From the NCBI RefSeq assembly GCF_004684095.1, contig NZ_SRII01000001.1:434001-498000 (forward strand): DNA of 64,000 nucleotides, read 5' to 3'. Positions 16,361 to 24,691 of the stretch are shown here, piece by piece. The notes beneath the pieces were generated by a model, which worked only from the letters and a program-made list of their open reading frames with translations, searched no databases and was not told the origin of the DNA. The translations under genes were made by a program, and so were the position numbers. Numbering within the stretch: position 1 is the stretch's first letter; every line of letters starts with the position of its first letter. The DNA comes from Hymenobacter sp. UV11 (GTDB taxonomy: Bacteria; Bacteroidota; Bacteroidia; Cytophagales; Hymenobacteraceae).

Positions 16361-18607
16361 CTACCCCACCTGCACTACCAGCTTCTGGCCTAGCTTCACA
16401 TCATCCGATTTCAGGTGATTGAGCCGGCGCAGCTCCTGCACGCTCACCTTAAAGCGCCGCGAAATATTGTAGAGCGTGTCGCCCGGCTGCACAGTGTGGG
16501 TGCTGAAATTGGGCTCGGGCCGCGCTTCGCGCGCCGGGCGGGGGGTAGAGCGCACGGCTACCGCATCGGGCACCGGCCCGCCAAAGCGTAGCTTCTGGCC
16601 CGCTGCCACCGTTTCGGTCGAAAGCTGGTTCCAGGCCTGCACCTGGGCCACCGTTGCGCCGTGGGTGCGGGCCAGCTTGGTCAGGTTGTCGCCGGCGCGC
16701 ACCGTGTACACCTCCATCGCTGGGGTAGGGGGTAGGCTGGGGGCCTTGGCCCCGGCTGCTTCCTCCGTCGTTTCGCGCGGGCCATTGGTAGCCAATGCTT
16801 TAGCATGACGATGCCGAACAGGGGTAGCGGCCACGCTATCGGTTTCGGCTACTTGCTCAGGCGCAGCATCTGCGGTTTCGGTACGGGTGGCCAGGGCTGC
16901 CGCTTGCTGCTGGGCTTTCTCCGTAGCGGCCGCCTTCACCAGTGCCGCTGCCCGGAAAATGGCCTGCCGCTGCTGTGCCGCTATGCGGGCAGCCTGCTGT
17001 TTCTGCACGCGTAGCAGCTCCTGTACTTGCGCGGCTTCGCGCTGGGCAGTGGCCTGAGCCTCACGGGCGTAGCGCAGGTTAGCCGCTGCCAAGGCCTGAG
17101 TGGCGCTATCAGCCGCCGCCGCGTGGCGCTGAACCAGCACTGGCAGTGCCGTTGCGGCCACTACCGGCGCTATCGGTGCGGCGGCGGGGGGTAGGGCCAC
17201 TAATACCACCAGCTCGCGGCCGGTTTTGAGAGCCGTCATGTGCTTGGGCAGCTCATTCCAGCGGCGCACCTGGGCCGGGCTCACGTCAAATTTTTCGGCT
17301 ATGCTGGCCACCGTCTGGCCCCGGCGCACGGTATAGTGCACGCGGCGGTAGCGTGGGGCCCGCTCCGCACTTTCGACCCGGGGGCCGCTGGTAGCAGCCA
17401 GCTCATTGCGCGTAGACCACGGCGCTACCCCTCCCAGCTGGGCCAAGTGGGGCGGCAAGGGCTGCGGCAAGTCAGCCAGCGGCTGGCAGTAGGCCAGCAG
17501 CGTGGCGCGGTCCACATCGCCCAGGTGCTCGCGGGCCGCCACGGGATAGCGCAGCACGTAGGGCCGATAGCCGGCGGGCAGGCTGCCGTGGCGCACCTCT
17601 GGGTTGTAACGGTTCATGGCCAGCGAGTCGGTGTAGCCCAGAGCGCGGCTCAGGCGGCGCAGGTCCAGGGCCTGGCCGCGCACCCCCAGCGTGTCGAGCG
17701 GCTCGTAGGCCTGGTAGCGCAGGTTGGGGTCGTTGAGGCTGTGCTCGGGCGCATACTTCATGGCATACATGATGGCCGTGAAGGTGGGCACGTAGTTGCG
17801 CGTTTCGGCGGGCAGGTGGGGGTAGAGGTCCCAAAAGCTCTTCTTGCCCGTTTTGCGCATCACGCGGCGCATGTTGCCCGCGCCCCAGTTGTAGGCAGCC
17901 AGCACCAGTTCCCAGTCGTGAAACTCGCCGTAGAGGTAACGCAGGTGCTTGCAGGCGGCCTCAGTCGCCTTGTCGGGGTGCATGCGCTCATCCACCCATT
18001 CGTCGCGCTTCAGGCGCAGGTCACTGGCCGTGGGCGGCATAAACTGCCACAAGCCCACCGCACCCACCGGCGACTTAGCCGTAGGTATCAGCGCCGATTC
18101 TACCACTGACAGGTACTTCAACTCAATCGGCAAGTTGTACTGCGTCAGGTATTTCTCAAAAATTGGAAAGTAAAACTGCTCGCGCTCCAGCACCCGCTGT
18201 GTGTAGCCGCGCTGCCGCTCCGTAAACAGCCGCACGTAGGCCAGCACCGCCGCGTTGAACTGGTGCGGCGCGGCGGTTTCGATGCAACCCATGCGGTCGC
18301 CCACCATTTCGTAGAGCGTGGCGGGCGTTTGCAGCCACACCAGGCGGGCTGAGTCTACGGCCGGTTCCGTTAGCGGCTCCACGGCCAGCGAGTCGATAGT
18401 GGCGGCGGGCAGCTCCACTACCTGGCGCACCGTGTCGGCCATGGCCGGCGCGAGGGGGGTAGGGGCCGGCGCCTCGTGCTTGTGCCGGGCCCGCTGCGCT
18501 ACTGCCGGGGCCGCGCCCAGCACCAGGGCCAGCAGCAACAGCCGCCGCGCCAAACGCGGCTTACGCGAACTAGCGGCAGGCGCGGGCAGTTGGTGCAAAG
18601 CTTTCAT
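16361..18607 (-). CDS. MltD-like lytic transglycosylase with three LysM domains
   Basis: The 748-residue protein has a signal peptide (KPRLARRLLLLALVLGAAPAVAQ) and an SLT transglycosylase domain (about residues 110-300) with the catalytic Glu in SVVESALIPTAKSP, followed by GAVGLWQFMPPTA and AAYNWGAGNMRR. Three LysM peptidoglycan-binding modules follow: YTVRRGQTVASIAEKF, YTVRAGDNLTKLARTH and HTVQPGDTLYNISRRF at the C-terminus. A long Ala/Gln-rich, probably helical linker separates LysM 1 and 2. It would cleave peptidoglycan in the periplasm with release of anhydro-muropeptides. ATG at 18607 (MKALHQ) precedes the signal peptide. A near-consensus TACCTTAG box lies at 18612-18619. It is downstream of gatA. 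Confidence 0.93.
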   Translation of the reverse strand: MKALHQLPAPAASSRKPRLARRLLLLALVLGAAPAVAQRARHKHEAPAPTPLAPAMADTVRQVVELPAATIDSLAVEPLTEPAVDSARLVWLQTPATLYEMVGDRMGCIETAAPHQFNAAVLAYVRLFTERQRGYTQRVLEREQFYFPIFEKYLTQYNLPIELKYLSVVESALIPTAKSPVGAVGLWQFMPPTASDLRLKRDEWVDERMHPDKATEAACKHLRYLYGEFHDWELVLAAYNWGAGNMRRVMRKTGKKSFWDLYPHLPAETRNYVPTFTAIMYAMKYAPEHSLNDPNLRYQAYEPLDTLGVRGQALDLRRLSRALGYTDSLAMNRYNPEVRHGSLPAGYRPYVLRYPVAAREHLGDVDRATLLAYCQPLADLPQPLPPHLAQLGGVAPWSTRNELAATSGPRVESAERAPRYRRVHYTVRRGQTVASIAEKFDVSPAQVRRWNELPKHMTALKTGRELVVLVALPPAAAPIAPVVAATALPVLVQRHAAAADSATQALAAANLRYAREAQATAQREAAQVQELLRVQKQQAARIAAQQRQAIFRAAALVKAAATEKAQQQAAALATRTETADAAPEQVAETDSVAATPVRHRHAKALATNGPRETTEEAAGAKAPSLPPTPAMEVYTVRAGDNLTKLARTHGATVAQVQAWNQLSTETVAAGQKLRFGGPVPDAVAVRSTPRPAREARPEPNFSTHTVQPGDTLYNISRRFKVSVQELRRLNHLKSDDVKLGQKLVVQVG

Positions 18608-18722
18608 CGGGCTAAGGTAAATGACAATTACTGAACTACCTAACCAAAACGAGGCGCGAACAAATACGGCCAAACGGCCGCGTTCGTTCGCGCCTCGCGC
18701 TTTGCTAAAGGGGCTGGCTAAC

Positions 18723-20159
18723 CTAGTTGTCTTCCTCCGCCACCATCAGCGTATTGGCAAAAGCCAGTAAATCAGCCTCGCGGAATGCGCCGCTCAGTAT
18801 CTGCACGCCAATGGGCATACCATCATTATCGACTCCCGCCGGTATCGAGATAGCGGGCACTCCGGCCAGTGAAGCTTGCACCGTAAAAATATCGGCCAAG
18901 TACATCGACACCGGGTCTTGCTTCTCGCCAATCTTAAACGCGGTGGTGGGGGTAGTGGGCAGCACCAGGAAATCGTACTGCCGCAGCAACTCGTCGGTCT
19001 TCTCCTTAATTAGCCGGCGCACGCGCTGCGCTTTGGTATAGTACGCGTCGTAGTAGCTGGCGCTCAGTACAAAGGTGCCCAGCATGATACGCCGCTGCAC
19101 TTCGGGACCAAAACCCTGGGCCCGCGTCTTTTTGTAGAGCGATTCCAGGTCCGTCACGTCGGGCGCCCGGAAACCATACTTCACCCCATCAAAACGCGAC
19201 AGGTTGGAGCTAGCCTCGGCCGTAGTCAGGATGTAATAGGTCGGAATCATCTCCTCCAGCAGCGGAAAATCCACGGCTTCTACCACGTGGCCGTGGCCGC
19301 GTAGGGTAGTGAGGGTTTGCTCCAGTGCTTCGTGCACTTCGGGCTGCAAGCCCGGCCGGTCAATCGCATTGGCCACGTAGCCAATGCGATACTGCGTAGC
19401 CGACGCCAGCAGCGCGGTGTATAGCGGCACGGGCTCCTGGCTAGCGGTGCTGTCGTACTCATCTGCGCCGGCCATTACTTCGAGCAGGCGCGCGGCATCC
19501 TCAATCGAATGCGTTACCGGCCCAATCTGGTCAAATGACGAGGCAAAGGCCACCAGCCCGTAGCGCGAAATGCGCGAGTAGGTAGGCTTTAGCCCAATTA
19601 CGCCGCAAAAAGCCGCCGGCTGTCGCACCGAGCCACCCGTGTCGGAGCCAATGGAAGCCAGGCACATATCGGCCTGCACCGCCACCGCCGACCCGCCGCT
19701 GGAGCCGCCCGGCACCCGGCTGGGGTCCTGCGCATTGCGCACTGGGCCAAAGGCAGAATTCTCGTTCGAGCCGCCCATGGCAAACTCGTCGCAGTTTTGC
19801 CGACCGATAAAAATGGCGTCCTCCGCCAGCAGGCGCTGCACGGCGGTGCCGGTAAAGAGCGACTTAAAGCCGTCCAGAATGCGGCTGCTGCTTTGCAGCG
19901 AATGGCCTTGGTAGGCCAGCACGTCCTTGAGGCCGATAACCATGCCGGCCAGCTTTCCGGCCGTGCCCTGGGCTAGCTTTTCGTCAACGGCAATAGCCTG
20001 CTGACGAGCTTCATCGGCCCACACTTCTAAAAAAACATTCAGCTCAGCATTGCGCTGCGCGATGTTATCGAGGTAATACTCAACGAGCTGGCGGCAGGAC
20101 GTAGTGCCCGCCGCCAGCTCGCGCTGAATTTCCGAAAGGGAAGAAAACAGAGGTTTCAA
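18723..20159 (-). CDS. gatA: Asp-tRNA(Asn)/Glu-tRNA(Gln) amidotransferase subunit A
   Basis: The 478-residue protein has the amidase signature with its Ser-cisSer-Lys triad: the Lys in GMVIGLKDVLAYQGH, and the serines in RVPGGSSGGSAVAVQ and GSDTGGSVRQPAAFCG. GatA hydrolyses glutamine and feeds ammonia to GatB for transamidation of misacylated tRNA. The start is a TTG (20157-20159) three bases after the stop of the upstream tatA-like gene, so the two are surely co-transcribed. gatB and gatC are not present here, which is usual for Bacteroidota, where they are scattered. Length and C-terminus (PIGVQILSGAFREADLLAFA) are complete. Confidence 0.95.
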   Translation of the reverse strand: MKPLFSSLSEIQRELAAGTTSCRQLVEYYLDNIAQRNAELNVFLEVWADEARQQAIAVDEKLAQGTAGKLAGMVIGLKDVLAYQGHSLQSSSRILDGFKSLFTGTAVQRLLAEDAIFIGRQNCDEFAMGGSNENSAFGPVRNAQDPSRVPGGSSGGSAVAVQADMCLASIGSDTGGSVRQPAAFCGVIGLKPTYSRISRYGLVAFASSFDQIGPVTHSIEDAARLLEVMAGADEYDSTASQEPVPLYTALLASATQYRIGYVANAIDRPGLQPEVHEALEQTLTTLRGHGHVVEAVDFPLLEEMIPTYYILTTAEASSNLSRFDGVKYGFRAPDVTDLESLYKKTRAQGFGPEVQRRIMLGTFVLSASYYDAYYTKAQRVRRLIKEKTDELLRQYDFLVLPTTPTTAFKIGEKQDPVSMYLADIFTVQASLAGVPAISIPAGVDNDGMPIGVQILSGAFREADLLAFANTLMVAEEDN

Positions 20160-20162
20160 ATC

Positions 20163-20666
20163 TTAGGCGTCGGTTGATGGCTGGTCGAGGCGGGGCCGCG
20201 TACCCGGCACGCCATCCGTAGTGGTCGGGATGGGAGTGCTCTGGTGATGGGTAGGCTGGCTTGCCGTCGGCAAATCTACGGCACCCGGTGCGGTATAGTC
20301 AGCTACCGGGGCCACATAGTCGCCCGACATGGGGGCAGGGGGCACCTGCGACGGCTGGTAATGCGCCTGCTGCTGGTCGTAGCCCTGGTTGGGCTGGTTG
20401 TAAGCCTGGTTAGGATTATAGCCCTGGTTAGGGTTGTAGCCCGGATTCTGGTTGTACTGCTGGTTAGGATTCTGGTTCGGCTGGCCAGCACGCTCAAACT
20501 CGTTGCGAATCTCACTGCTCGCATCCTTAAATTCCCGAATGCCTTTACCAAGGCCACGGGCCAACTCAGGGATTTTATTGGCGCCAAAGAAAATCAGGAT
20601 GACGACCATAATCAGAATCAGCTCGGAGCCGCCGATGTCGCCTAAGAAAAGCAGGGGAGAATTCAT
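20163..20666 (-). CDS. TatA-like twin-arginine translocase protein with Asn/Gln/Tyr/Pro-rich tail
   Basis: Residues 1-60 are a TatA/TatB-type protein: a short membrane segment (ELILIMVVILIFFGANKIPELA), the FGANKIPELARGLGKGIREF hinge and an amphipathic helix. TatA forms the Tat pore for folded proteins. From about residue 65 the tail is low-complexity, built on imperfect Y-N-P-N-Q-G/A repeats (about residues 68-105), then a Pro/Thr-rich end. Such a tail is not part of classical TatA and looks disordered and prion-like. The gene is directly upstream of gatA and 42 bases downstream of a second copy with the same architecture, suggesting duplication. Confidence 0.88.
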   Translation of the reverse strand: MNSPLLFLGDIGGSELILIMVVILIFFGANKIPELARGLGKGIREFKDASSEIRNEFERAGQPNQNPNQQYNQNPGYNPNQGYNPNQAYNQPNQGYDQQQAHYQPSQVPPAPMSGDYVAPVADYTAPGAVDLPTASQPTHHQSTPIPTTTDGVPGTRPRLDQPSTDA

Positions 20667-20708
20667 AATTGAAAGAAATAAAAGCGAGGAATAGAAACTG
20701 TTAGCTAA

Positions 20709-21113
20709 TTAGCTAGCGGGCGTATTGTTCGGGTTGTAAGGCTGGTTGGGATTCTGCGGAGCCTGGGATACCTGGCCCTGGGCGGGCGGCCCGTACGGCT
20801 GCGGCTGCTGGGGGTAGCCACCCTGGTTGTTGAAGGGTGGCTGCTGCTGGGCGTAGCCGTTGGGGTTTTGGTTAGGCTGCTGCGGGTAGCCGTTGGGGTT
20901 GTAGCCGGGTTGCTGGTTGTAGTTTGGGTTGATGGGCTGCTCGGGGTTGCTGGCGTCTTTAAACTCGCGCACACCTTGGCCTACCCCCTTAAAAAGCTCC
21001 GGAATCCGCTTGGCCCCGAAAAACAACACCAAGACAAAAATGATGAATATGATGGTCCGGGGGTTTCCTAGGAACAGAAAAAGCGTGGTAAGTAGCATGA
21101 GCAGGCCGGCCAT
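20709..21113 (-). CDS. Second TatA-like protein with Asn/Gln/Tyr/Pro/Gly-rich tail
   Basis: The 134-residue protein starts at ATG 21113, just before the membrane segment (AGLLMLLTTLFLFLG, then TIIFIIFVLVLFFGAKRIPE). The FGAKRIPELFKGVGQGVREF hinge matches TatA. The tail from about residue 63 is made of PNYNQQPGYNPNG-like and GYPQQP-like units. The frame is open 48 codons further upstream, but those residues include no sensible signal and lie over the promoter box at 21169-21176. It is the first gene of the tatA-tatA-gatA run. A paralogue pair could provide TatA- and TatB-like roles; tatC is not in the window. Confidence 0.87.
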   Translation of the reverse strand: MAGLLMLLTTLFLFLGNPRTIIFIIFVLVLFFGAKRIPELFKGVGQGVREFKDASNPEQPINPNYNQQPGYNPNGYPQQPNQNPNGYAQQQPPFNNQGGYPQQPQPYGPPAQGQVSQAPQNPNQPYNPNNTPAS

Positions 21114-21168
21114 AAAAGCCGTATAAGGTGTGAAAACGAAGATACGTAAAAGCCGAGGCTTTGGACGG

Positions 21169-21176
21169 CAAAGGTA
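21169..21176 (-). promoter_or_regulatory. TAnnTTTG -7 box upstream of the tatA-tatA-gatA genes
   Basis: The minus strand reads TACCTTTG, an exact Bacteroidota -7 element, about 55 bases before the ATG at 21113. A -33 TTTG is not evident. Transcription from here would cover both tatA-like genes and gatA. Confidence 0.45.
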
Positions 21177-21351
21177 CCGGATAACGCGGAAAGCGACTCG
21201 GGCCAGCCCAGCGCAGTGCATAAGGTATGAACACTGAAAATCAGATTTAGCTCCCATTTGCGGAGATAGTAACTCTGAAGGTCAGCTAGGTTATGTAAAA
21301 ATTAAGAGAGCATAATAGGCAATTCGCCGAAAACAAGTAGGAGATAACCTC

Positions 21352-21489
21352 TTGCTGATGCACCTTTGTAGTGGTTAGCAGCCTTAACCGAAGCAACGCT
21401 GCATTAGTAGCCTGCCAAGGTATAGGAAGTTGGCTAAGTTTGTTTTCATAGCTCAGAAAGGCATCGAACGTTGTTCGATGCTTTTTTTT
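21352..21489 (+). ncRNA. Candidate structured RNA with pseudoknot and terminator
   Basis: The gap 21114-21491 has no gene on the plus strand but ends in a clean plus-strand terminator (21461-21489). Upstream, GGTTA (21373-21377) pairs with TAACC (21385-21389), and the loop GCAGC (21378-21382) can pair with GCTGC (21398-21402), forming an H-type pseudoknot. An outer CTGATGCA can pair with TGCATTAG (about 21355-21362 with 21401-21408). It matches no RNA family I know by eye: not tmRNA, 4.5S RNA or RNase P RNA. The 5' end is a guess. It could also be the leader or remnant of a lost gene. Confidence 0.35.
21461..21489 (+). terminator. Rho-independent terminator facing plus strand
   Basis: GCATCGAAC (21461-21469) pairs with GTTCGATGC (21473-21481) across a three-base loop, followed by eight T. 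No plus-strand protein gene lies before it, which is the main reason to suspect an RNA gene in this gap. The flippase gene ends three bases beyond it on the opposite strand. Confidence 0.85.
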
Positions 21490-21491
21490 GG

Positions 21492-23015
21492 CTATGCGCG
21501 CCGTATGCCGCGCCGTACTTCTACGCCATATACCGCTGCCGCGAAAAGCAGGGGTAGGGCCAGCCCCAGGGCGTAGCCAGCAACGCTACCCGCCGGCAAC
21601 CCCCGCACCGTGGCCTGGCCCAGCACCACCAAGGCCACTGCCACCAGCAGCCACGCCAGCAGGCGCCCTACCGGGTAGGGCACCGGAAAGTGCCGCTCGC
21701 CCAGCCACCAGCATAGCGCCGCCATCATAAAATAGCAGGCCAGCGTGGCCCAGGCGCTACCCATATAGCCCATCACCGGGATGAGCGCAATGTTCAGGGC
21801 AATGGTGAGGACCGCGCCCGCCGCCCCGATGTAGGTGCCGAAATACGTTTTATCCGTGAGCTTGAACCACACCGATAGGTTGTAATACACGCCCAAAAAC
21901 AAGTTGGCCAGCAGCAGGATGGGCACTACCCCCAAGCCGGTCAGGTACTCGGGCCGCCGCAAAAAAAGCGGCCCTACCCAACTCAGGTTCAGGCTGATGC
22001 CAACAAAAATAAACGCGCAGCACAGCGTAAACCACTTGAGCACCAGCGCAAAGGTGGCCGGCGAGTTCTTCTCGGTGCTCTGGGCAAAGAAAAAAGGCTC
22101 GGCGGCGTAGCGAAACGCCTGAATTATCAGCGACATGAAGATGCTGAGCTTGTAGCAAGCCCCGTACACGCCCACCGCGCCCAGCCGGCTGACGCCGGGG
22201 TAGAAGCCCTCGGGCAGGTAAGTGGGCAGCAGGATGCGGTCGAGCGTTTCGTTGACCATGCCGGCCAGGCCCATCAGCATCAGGGGTAAAGCATAGGCCA
22301 GCAGCGGGCGCAAAAAGCCCAGCTGCGGCCAGCGAAAGCGAAAGTCGAGCAGCTCGTGAGCCAGCAGCAGCAGCGTCAGCGCCGACGCCGCCAAGTTGCT
22401 CAAAAACACGTACCCCACCCCCAGGTTGGGGTTGTAAACGGCCTGCACCAGTGGCCGTAGGCTCGCCAGCATGCCAGCGGGCGCGCTCCGCAGCACGGCC
22501 GGGCACAGCACTACGAAAAACAGGTTCAGCCCTACGTATAATAGAATGTTGGTGAGGCGAATAGCGGCGAATCTGCGCGCCTTGTTTTCCAGGCGCAGGC
22601 GGGCAAACGGCAGCGCCGCCACCGCGTCGAGCCCTAGTATCAACGCTACCCAAATGGCGTATTCGTAGTGGCCCGGCGGCAGCCGCAGCAGCGCCAGCAG
22701 CGGCCGGGCCAGCAGCGCCAGCAGCACCGTGAGGACTACGCTGCTCAGCAGCAGCAGGCTCAGGGTGCGGCTATACAGCTCGCGGCGGTCCTCACCGGGC
22801 CGGTTAGCAAAGCGAAAAAACGTCGTTTCGAGCCCATAAGTAAATACTACGTTCAGAAACGAAACGTAGGCATACAGCCCGGTCACGATTCCGTACTCAG
22901 CCGCCGCAAAATGGGCCGTGTAGATAGGAACCAGCAAATAGCTGAGCACCCGCCCCACAATACTGCTAACCCCGTAGATGGCCGTTTGCGAGGCCAGCTT
23001 TTTGGCAATACTCAT
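21492..23015 (-). CDS. Polysaccharide flippase (Wzx/MATE-like, oligosaccharide flippase family)
   Basis: The 507-residue integral membrane protein begins MSIAKKLASQTAIYGVSSIVGRVLSYLLVP, a typical N-terminus of the polysaccharide biosynthesis/oligosaccharide flippase family, and has about 12-14 hydrophobic segments through to the C-terminus. It would flip lipid-linked sugar units across the inner membrane for lipopolysaccharide, capsule or exopolysaccharide. The MLMGLAGMVNETLDRI block near residue 250 fits the second half of the fold. No polysaccharide cluster surrounds it, so the substrate is open. Its promoter region contains the AT-rich repeat at 23025-23112. Confidence 0.9.
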   Translation of the reverse strand: MSIAKKLASQTAIYGVSSIVGRVLSYLLVPIYTAHFAAAEYGIVTGLYAYVSFLNVVFTYGLETTFFRFANRPGEDRRELYSRTLSLLLLSSVVLTVLLALLARPLLALLRLPPGHYEYAIWVALILGLDAVAALPFARLRLENKARRFAAIRLTNILLYVGLNLFFVVLCPAVLRSAPAGMLASLRPLVQAVYNPNLGVGYVFLSNLAASALTLLLLAHELLDFRFRWPQLGFLRPLLAYALPLMLMGLAGMVNETLDRILLPTYLPEGFYPGVSRLGAVGVYGACYKLSIFMSLIIQAFRYAAEPFFFAQSTEKNSPATFALVLKWFTLCCAFIFVGISLNLSWVGPLFLRRPEYLTGLGVVPILLLANLFLGVYYNLSVWFKLTDKTYFGTYIGAAGAVLTIALNIALIPVMGYMGSAWATLACYFMMAALCWWLGERHFPVPYPVGRLLAWLLVAVALVVLGQATVRGLPAGSVAGYALGLALPLLFAAAVYGVEVRRGIRRA

Positions 23016-23024
23016 CTGGTTGAA

Positions 23025-23112
23025 TTATGAATTAAAAATTATAAACTATGAATTGCTAATCAGGCAGTTATTATAAAATGCCAGAAATCGATTCATAATT
23101 TTTAATTCATAA
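23025..23112. repeat. AT-rich inverted repeat (18-bp perfect arms), family R5
   Basis: TTATGAATTAAAAATTAT (23025-23042) is the exact complement of 23095-23112. The same word occurs in the sdhA-sdhB gap (around 44820-44842). The right arm lies immediately after the stop codon of the enoyl-CoA hydratase gene, and the left arm is just before the flippase start. It is full of TAA and TGA triplets in several frames. Confidence 0.8.
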
Positions 23113-23115
23113 CTT

Positions 23116-23910
23116 TCAATTCCCTTTGAATACCGCCGGGCGTTTCTCCAAAAATGCCGCGGTACCTTCTTTAAAATCAGCCGTGCCGAAGGCCGTGCCA
23201 AAGGCCTTGGCCTCAGCCGTGTAGCCCGCATCGCCGCCTTCAGTAAAGTAGGTGTTCACGCAGGCAATCGTGAGCCCCACGGCTACGGGCGCTTTGTTCA
23301 AAATTTTGAGTAGCAGGTTTTTGCAAAAGTCGAGCAGCTCGGCCTGCGGCACTACGTGATTAGCCAAGCCCAGGCGCAGGGCTTCGTCGGCTTTTACCTG
23401 GTCGGCCGTGAGCAGCAGCTCCAGTGCTTTGCCTTTGCCCACCAGCTGCACCAGGCGCTGCGTGCCGCCGTAGCCGGGCAGTAGGCCCAGGTTCACTTCG
23501 GGCTGGCCAAAGCGGGCATTTTCCGATGCTACCCGCAGGTGGCAGGCCATGGCCAGCTCGCAGCCGCCGCCCAGCGCAAAGCCGTTGACGGCCGCTACGA
23601 CAGGCTTAGGGCTCGTTTCATAGCGCTGAAATACGGCCTGGCCCCGCGCCGAGGCTTCTTGCGCGCCCGGTCCGCTCAACGCCGCCAGCTCGGCAATATC
23701 GGCCCCGGCCACAAAAGCCTTTTCGCCGCTGCCAGTGAGCAGAATGCCGCGCACGGCATTATCGGCCCGCGCCTGCTCAATAGCCTCGCCCAGCTCGCCA
23801 ATCGTGGCCGCGTTGAGGGCGTTGAGCTTGGTCGGGCGGTTCACGGTGATGGTCAGAATGCCGGTGGCAGCATCCAGGTCATACAGCAGGTTGTCGAAAG
23901 AAGCAGTCAT
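23116..23910 (-). CDS. Enoyl-CoA hydratase/isomerase family protein
   Basis: The 264-residue protein is a crotonase-fold enzyme that hydrates 2-enoyl-CoA in fatty-acid or related CoA-ester breakdown. The oxyanion-hole segments are clear: AFVAGADIAEL (about residue 66) and NGFALGGGCELAMACHLRVA (about residue 108). The two catalytic acids of true hydratases are at the expected places: Glu in GGCELAMAC and Glu in FGQPEVNLGLLPGYGGTQRL. The C-terminus ends FLEKRPAVFKGN, typical of short-chain enoyl-CoA hydratases. It stands alone with its own TACCTTTG box. The chain-length preference cannot be told from the sequence. Confidence 0.93.
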   Translation of the reverse strand: MTASFDNLLYDLDAATGILTITVNRPTKLNALNAATIGELGEAIEQARADNAVRGILLTGSGEKAFVAGADIAELAALSGPGAQEASARGQAVFQRYETSPKPVVAAVNGFALGGGCELAMACHLRVASENARFGQPEVNLGLLPGYGGTQRLVQLVGKGKALELLLTADQVKADEALRLGLANHVVPQAELLDFCKNLLLKILNKAPVAVGLTIACVNTYFTEGGDAGYTAEAKAFGTAFGTADFKEGTAAFLEKRPAVFKGN

Positions 23911-23951
23911 CTACAGTCAGCGAAAAAAACGGGGGTAGGGAAAGTATGGCC

Positions 23952-23959
23952 CAAAGGTA
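23952..23959 (-). promoter_or_regulatory. TAnnTTTG -7 box upstream of enoyl-CoA hydratase
   Basis: TACCTTTG on the minus strand, 42 bases before the ATG. A TTG lies 24 bases further upstream, slightly longer than the usual 19-21 spacing. Confidence 0.5.
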
Positions 23960-24181
23960 CGTTCCTGCGCCAGGCGACGAGTTCAACTACTCAACAAGCA
24001 GATTTAGAGGGGAAAAACGGGCGTTGGGCTAAATCTTGCAAAATTAACCTCGTATCATACAAAACTTTGTGATTATCAATCACATCGACTTACTTGCGTT
24101 GTCATTGGTAAGCAAAGGCTTATCGGTAATAAGCGTTGGTTGTCTAGCTATTTCTTCTCACCCTTTTTCCCTTTTGCTTGT

Positions 24182-24556
24182 ATGGGTTTTGTTTCCGAAT
24201 TCAAAGAGTTCATTTCCAAAGGCAATGTGCTTGACCTGGCCGTCGGTGTCATCATTGGCGCAGCTTTCGGCAAAATCGTAACATCGTTGACCGACGACAT
24301 TATCATGCCCATCGTGGGGATGGCCCTTGGTCATGTTGATTTCTCCAACATCGTAGCGGGGCCTATGAAAGTTGGCCTGTTTATCAACGCTGTTATCAAC
24401 TTCCTCATCATCGCAGTTATTATCTTCTTCATCGTGAAGGGAGCTAACAGCATAAAGAAGAAGCCCGAGCCTGTTGTTGTAGTGCAAGAGCCAGTTGCTT
24501 CAAAAGAAGAGGTGCTGCTGACGCAAATCCGCGACGCTCTACGTAGCCGCGCTTAG
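24182..24556 (+). CDS. mscL: Large-conductance mechanosensitive channel MscL
   Basis: The 124-residue protein is a full MscL: the N-terminal amphipathic part ([20 protein letters not shown]), pore-lining TM1 ([23 protein letters not shown]), a short periplasmic loop and TM2 ([21 protein letters not shown]), then a cytoplasmic helix ending IRDALRSRA. It opens as a pressure valve during hypo-osmotic shock. The ATG at 24182 is chosen because [10 protein letters not shown] is the canonical start; 14 further codons upstream are open but make no sense. A hairpin with a weak T-rich tail follows. Confidence 0.96.
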   Translation: MGFVSEFKEFISKGNVLDLAVGVIIGAAFGKIVTSLTDDIIMPIVGMALGHVDFSNIVAGPMKVGLFINAVINFLIIAVIIFFIVKGANSIKKKPEPVVVVQEPVASKEEVLLTQIRDALRSRA

Positions 24557-24590
24557 GCTGCGGCGCTGCGGGCAAGCAGCGCTTACTACT

Positions 24591-24634
24591 CACTGCCCGG
24601 CTCGGAAATTATTTTGGGCCGGGCAGTGTATTTT
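24591..24634 (+). terminator. Terminator-like hairpin after mscL
   Basis: CACTGCCCGGC (24591-24601) pairs with GCCGGGCAGTG (24618-24628), followed by TATTTT. The T-run is short, so termination strength is uncertain. Confidence 0.5.
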
Positions 24635-24691
24635 GCTCGTTACTTAGTCTACTACCCACTCATCCCTCTCGCCTCAATTAGTATTTCTCGC

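Noticed and set aside
20702..20715. 14-bp palindrome TAGCTAATTAGCTA at the end of a tatA-like gene
   Set aside because: Short, AT-rich, overlaps the stop codon and lacks a T-run; no reason to assign it a role.
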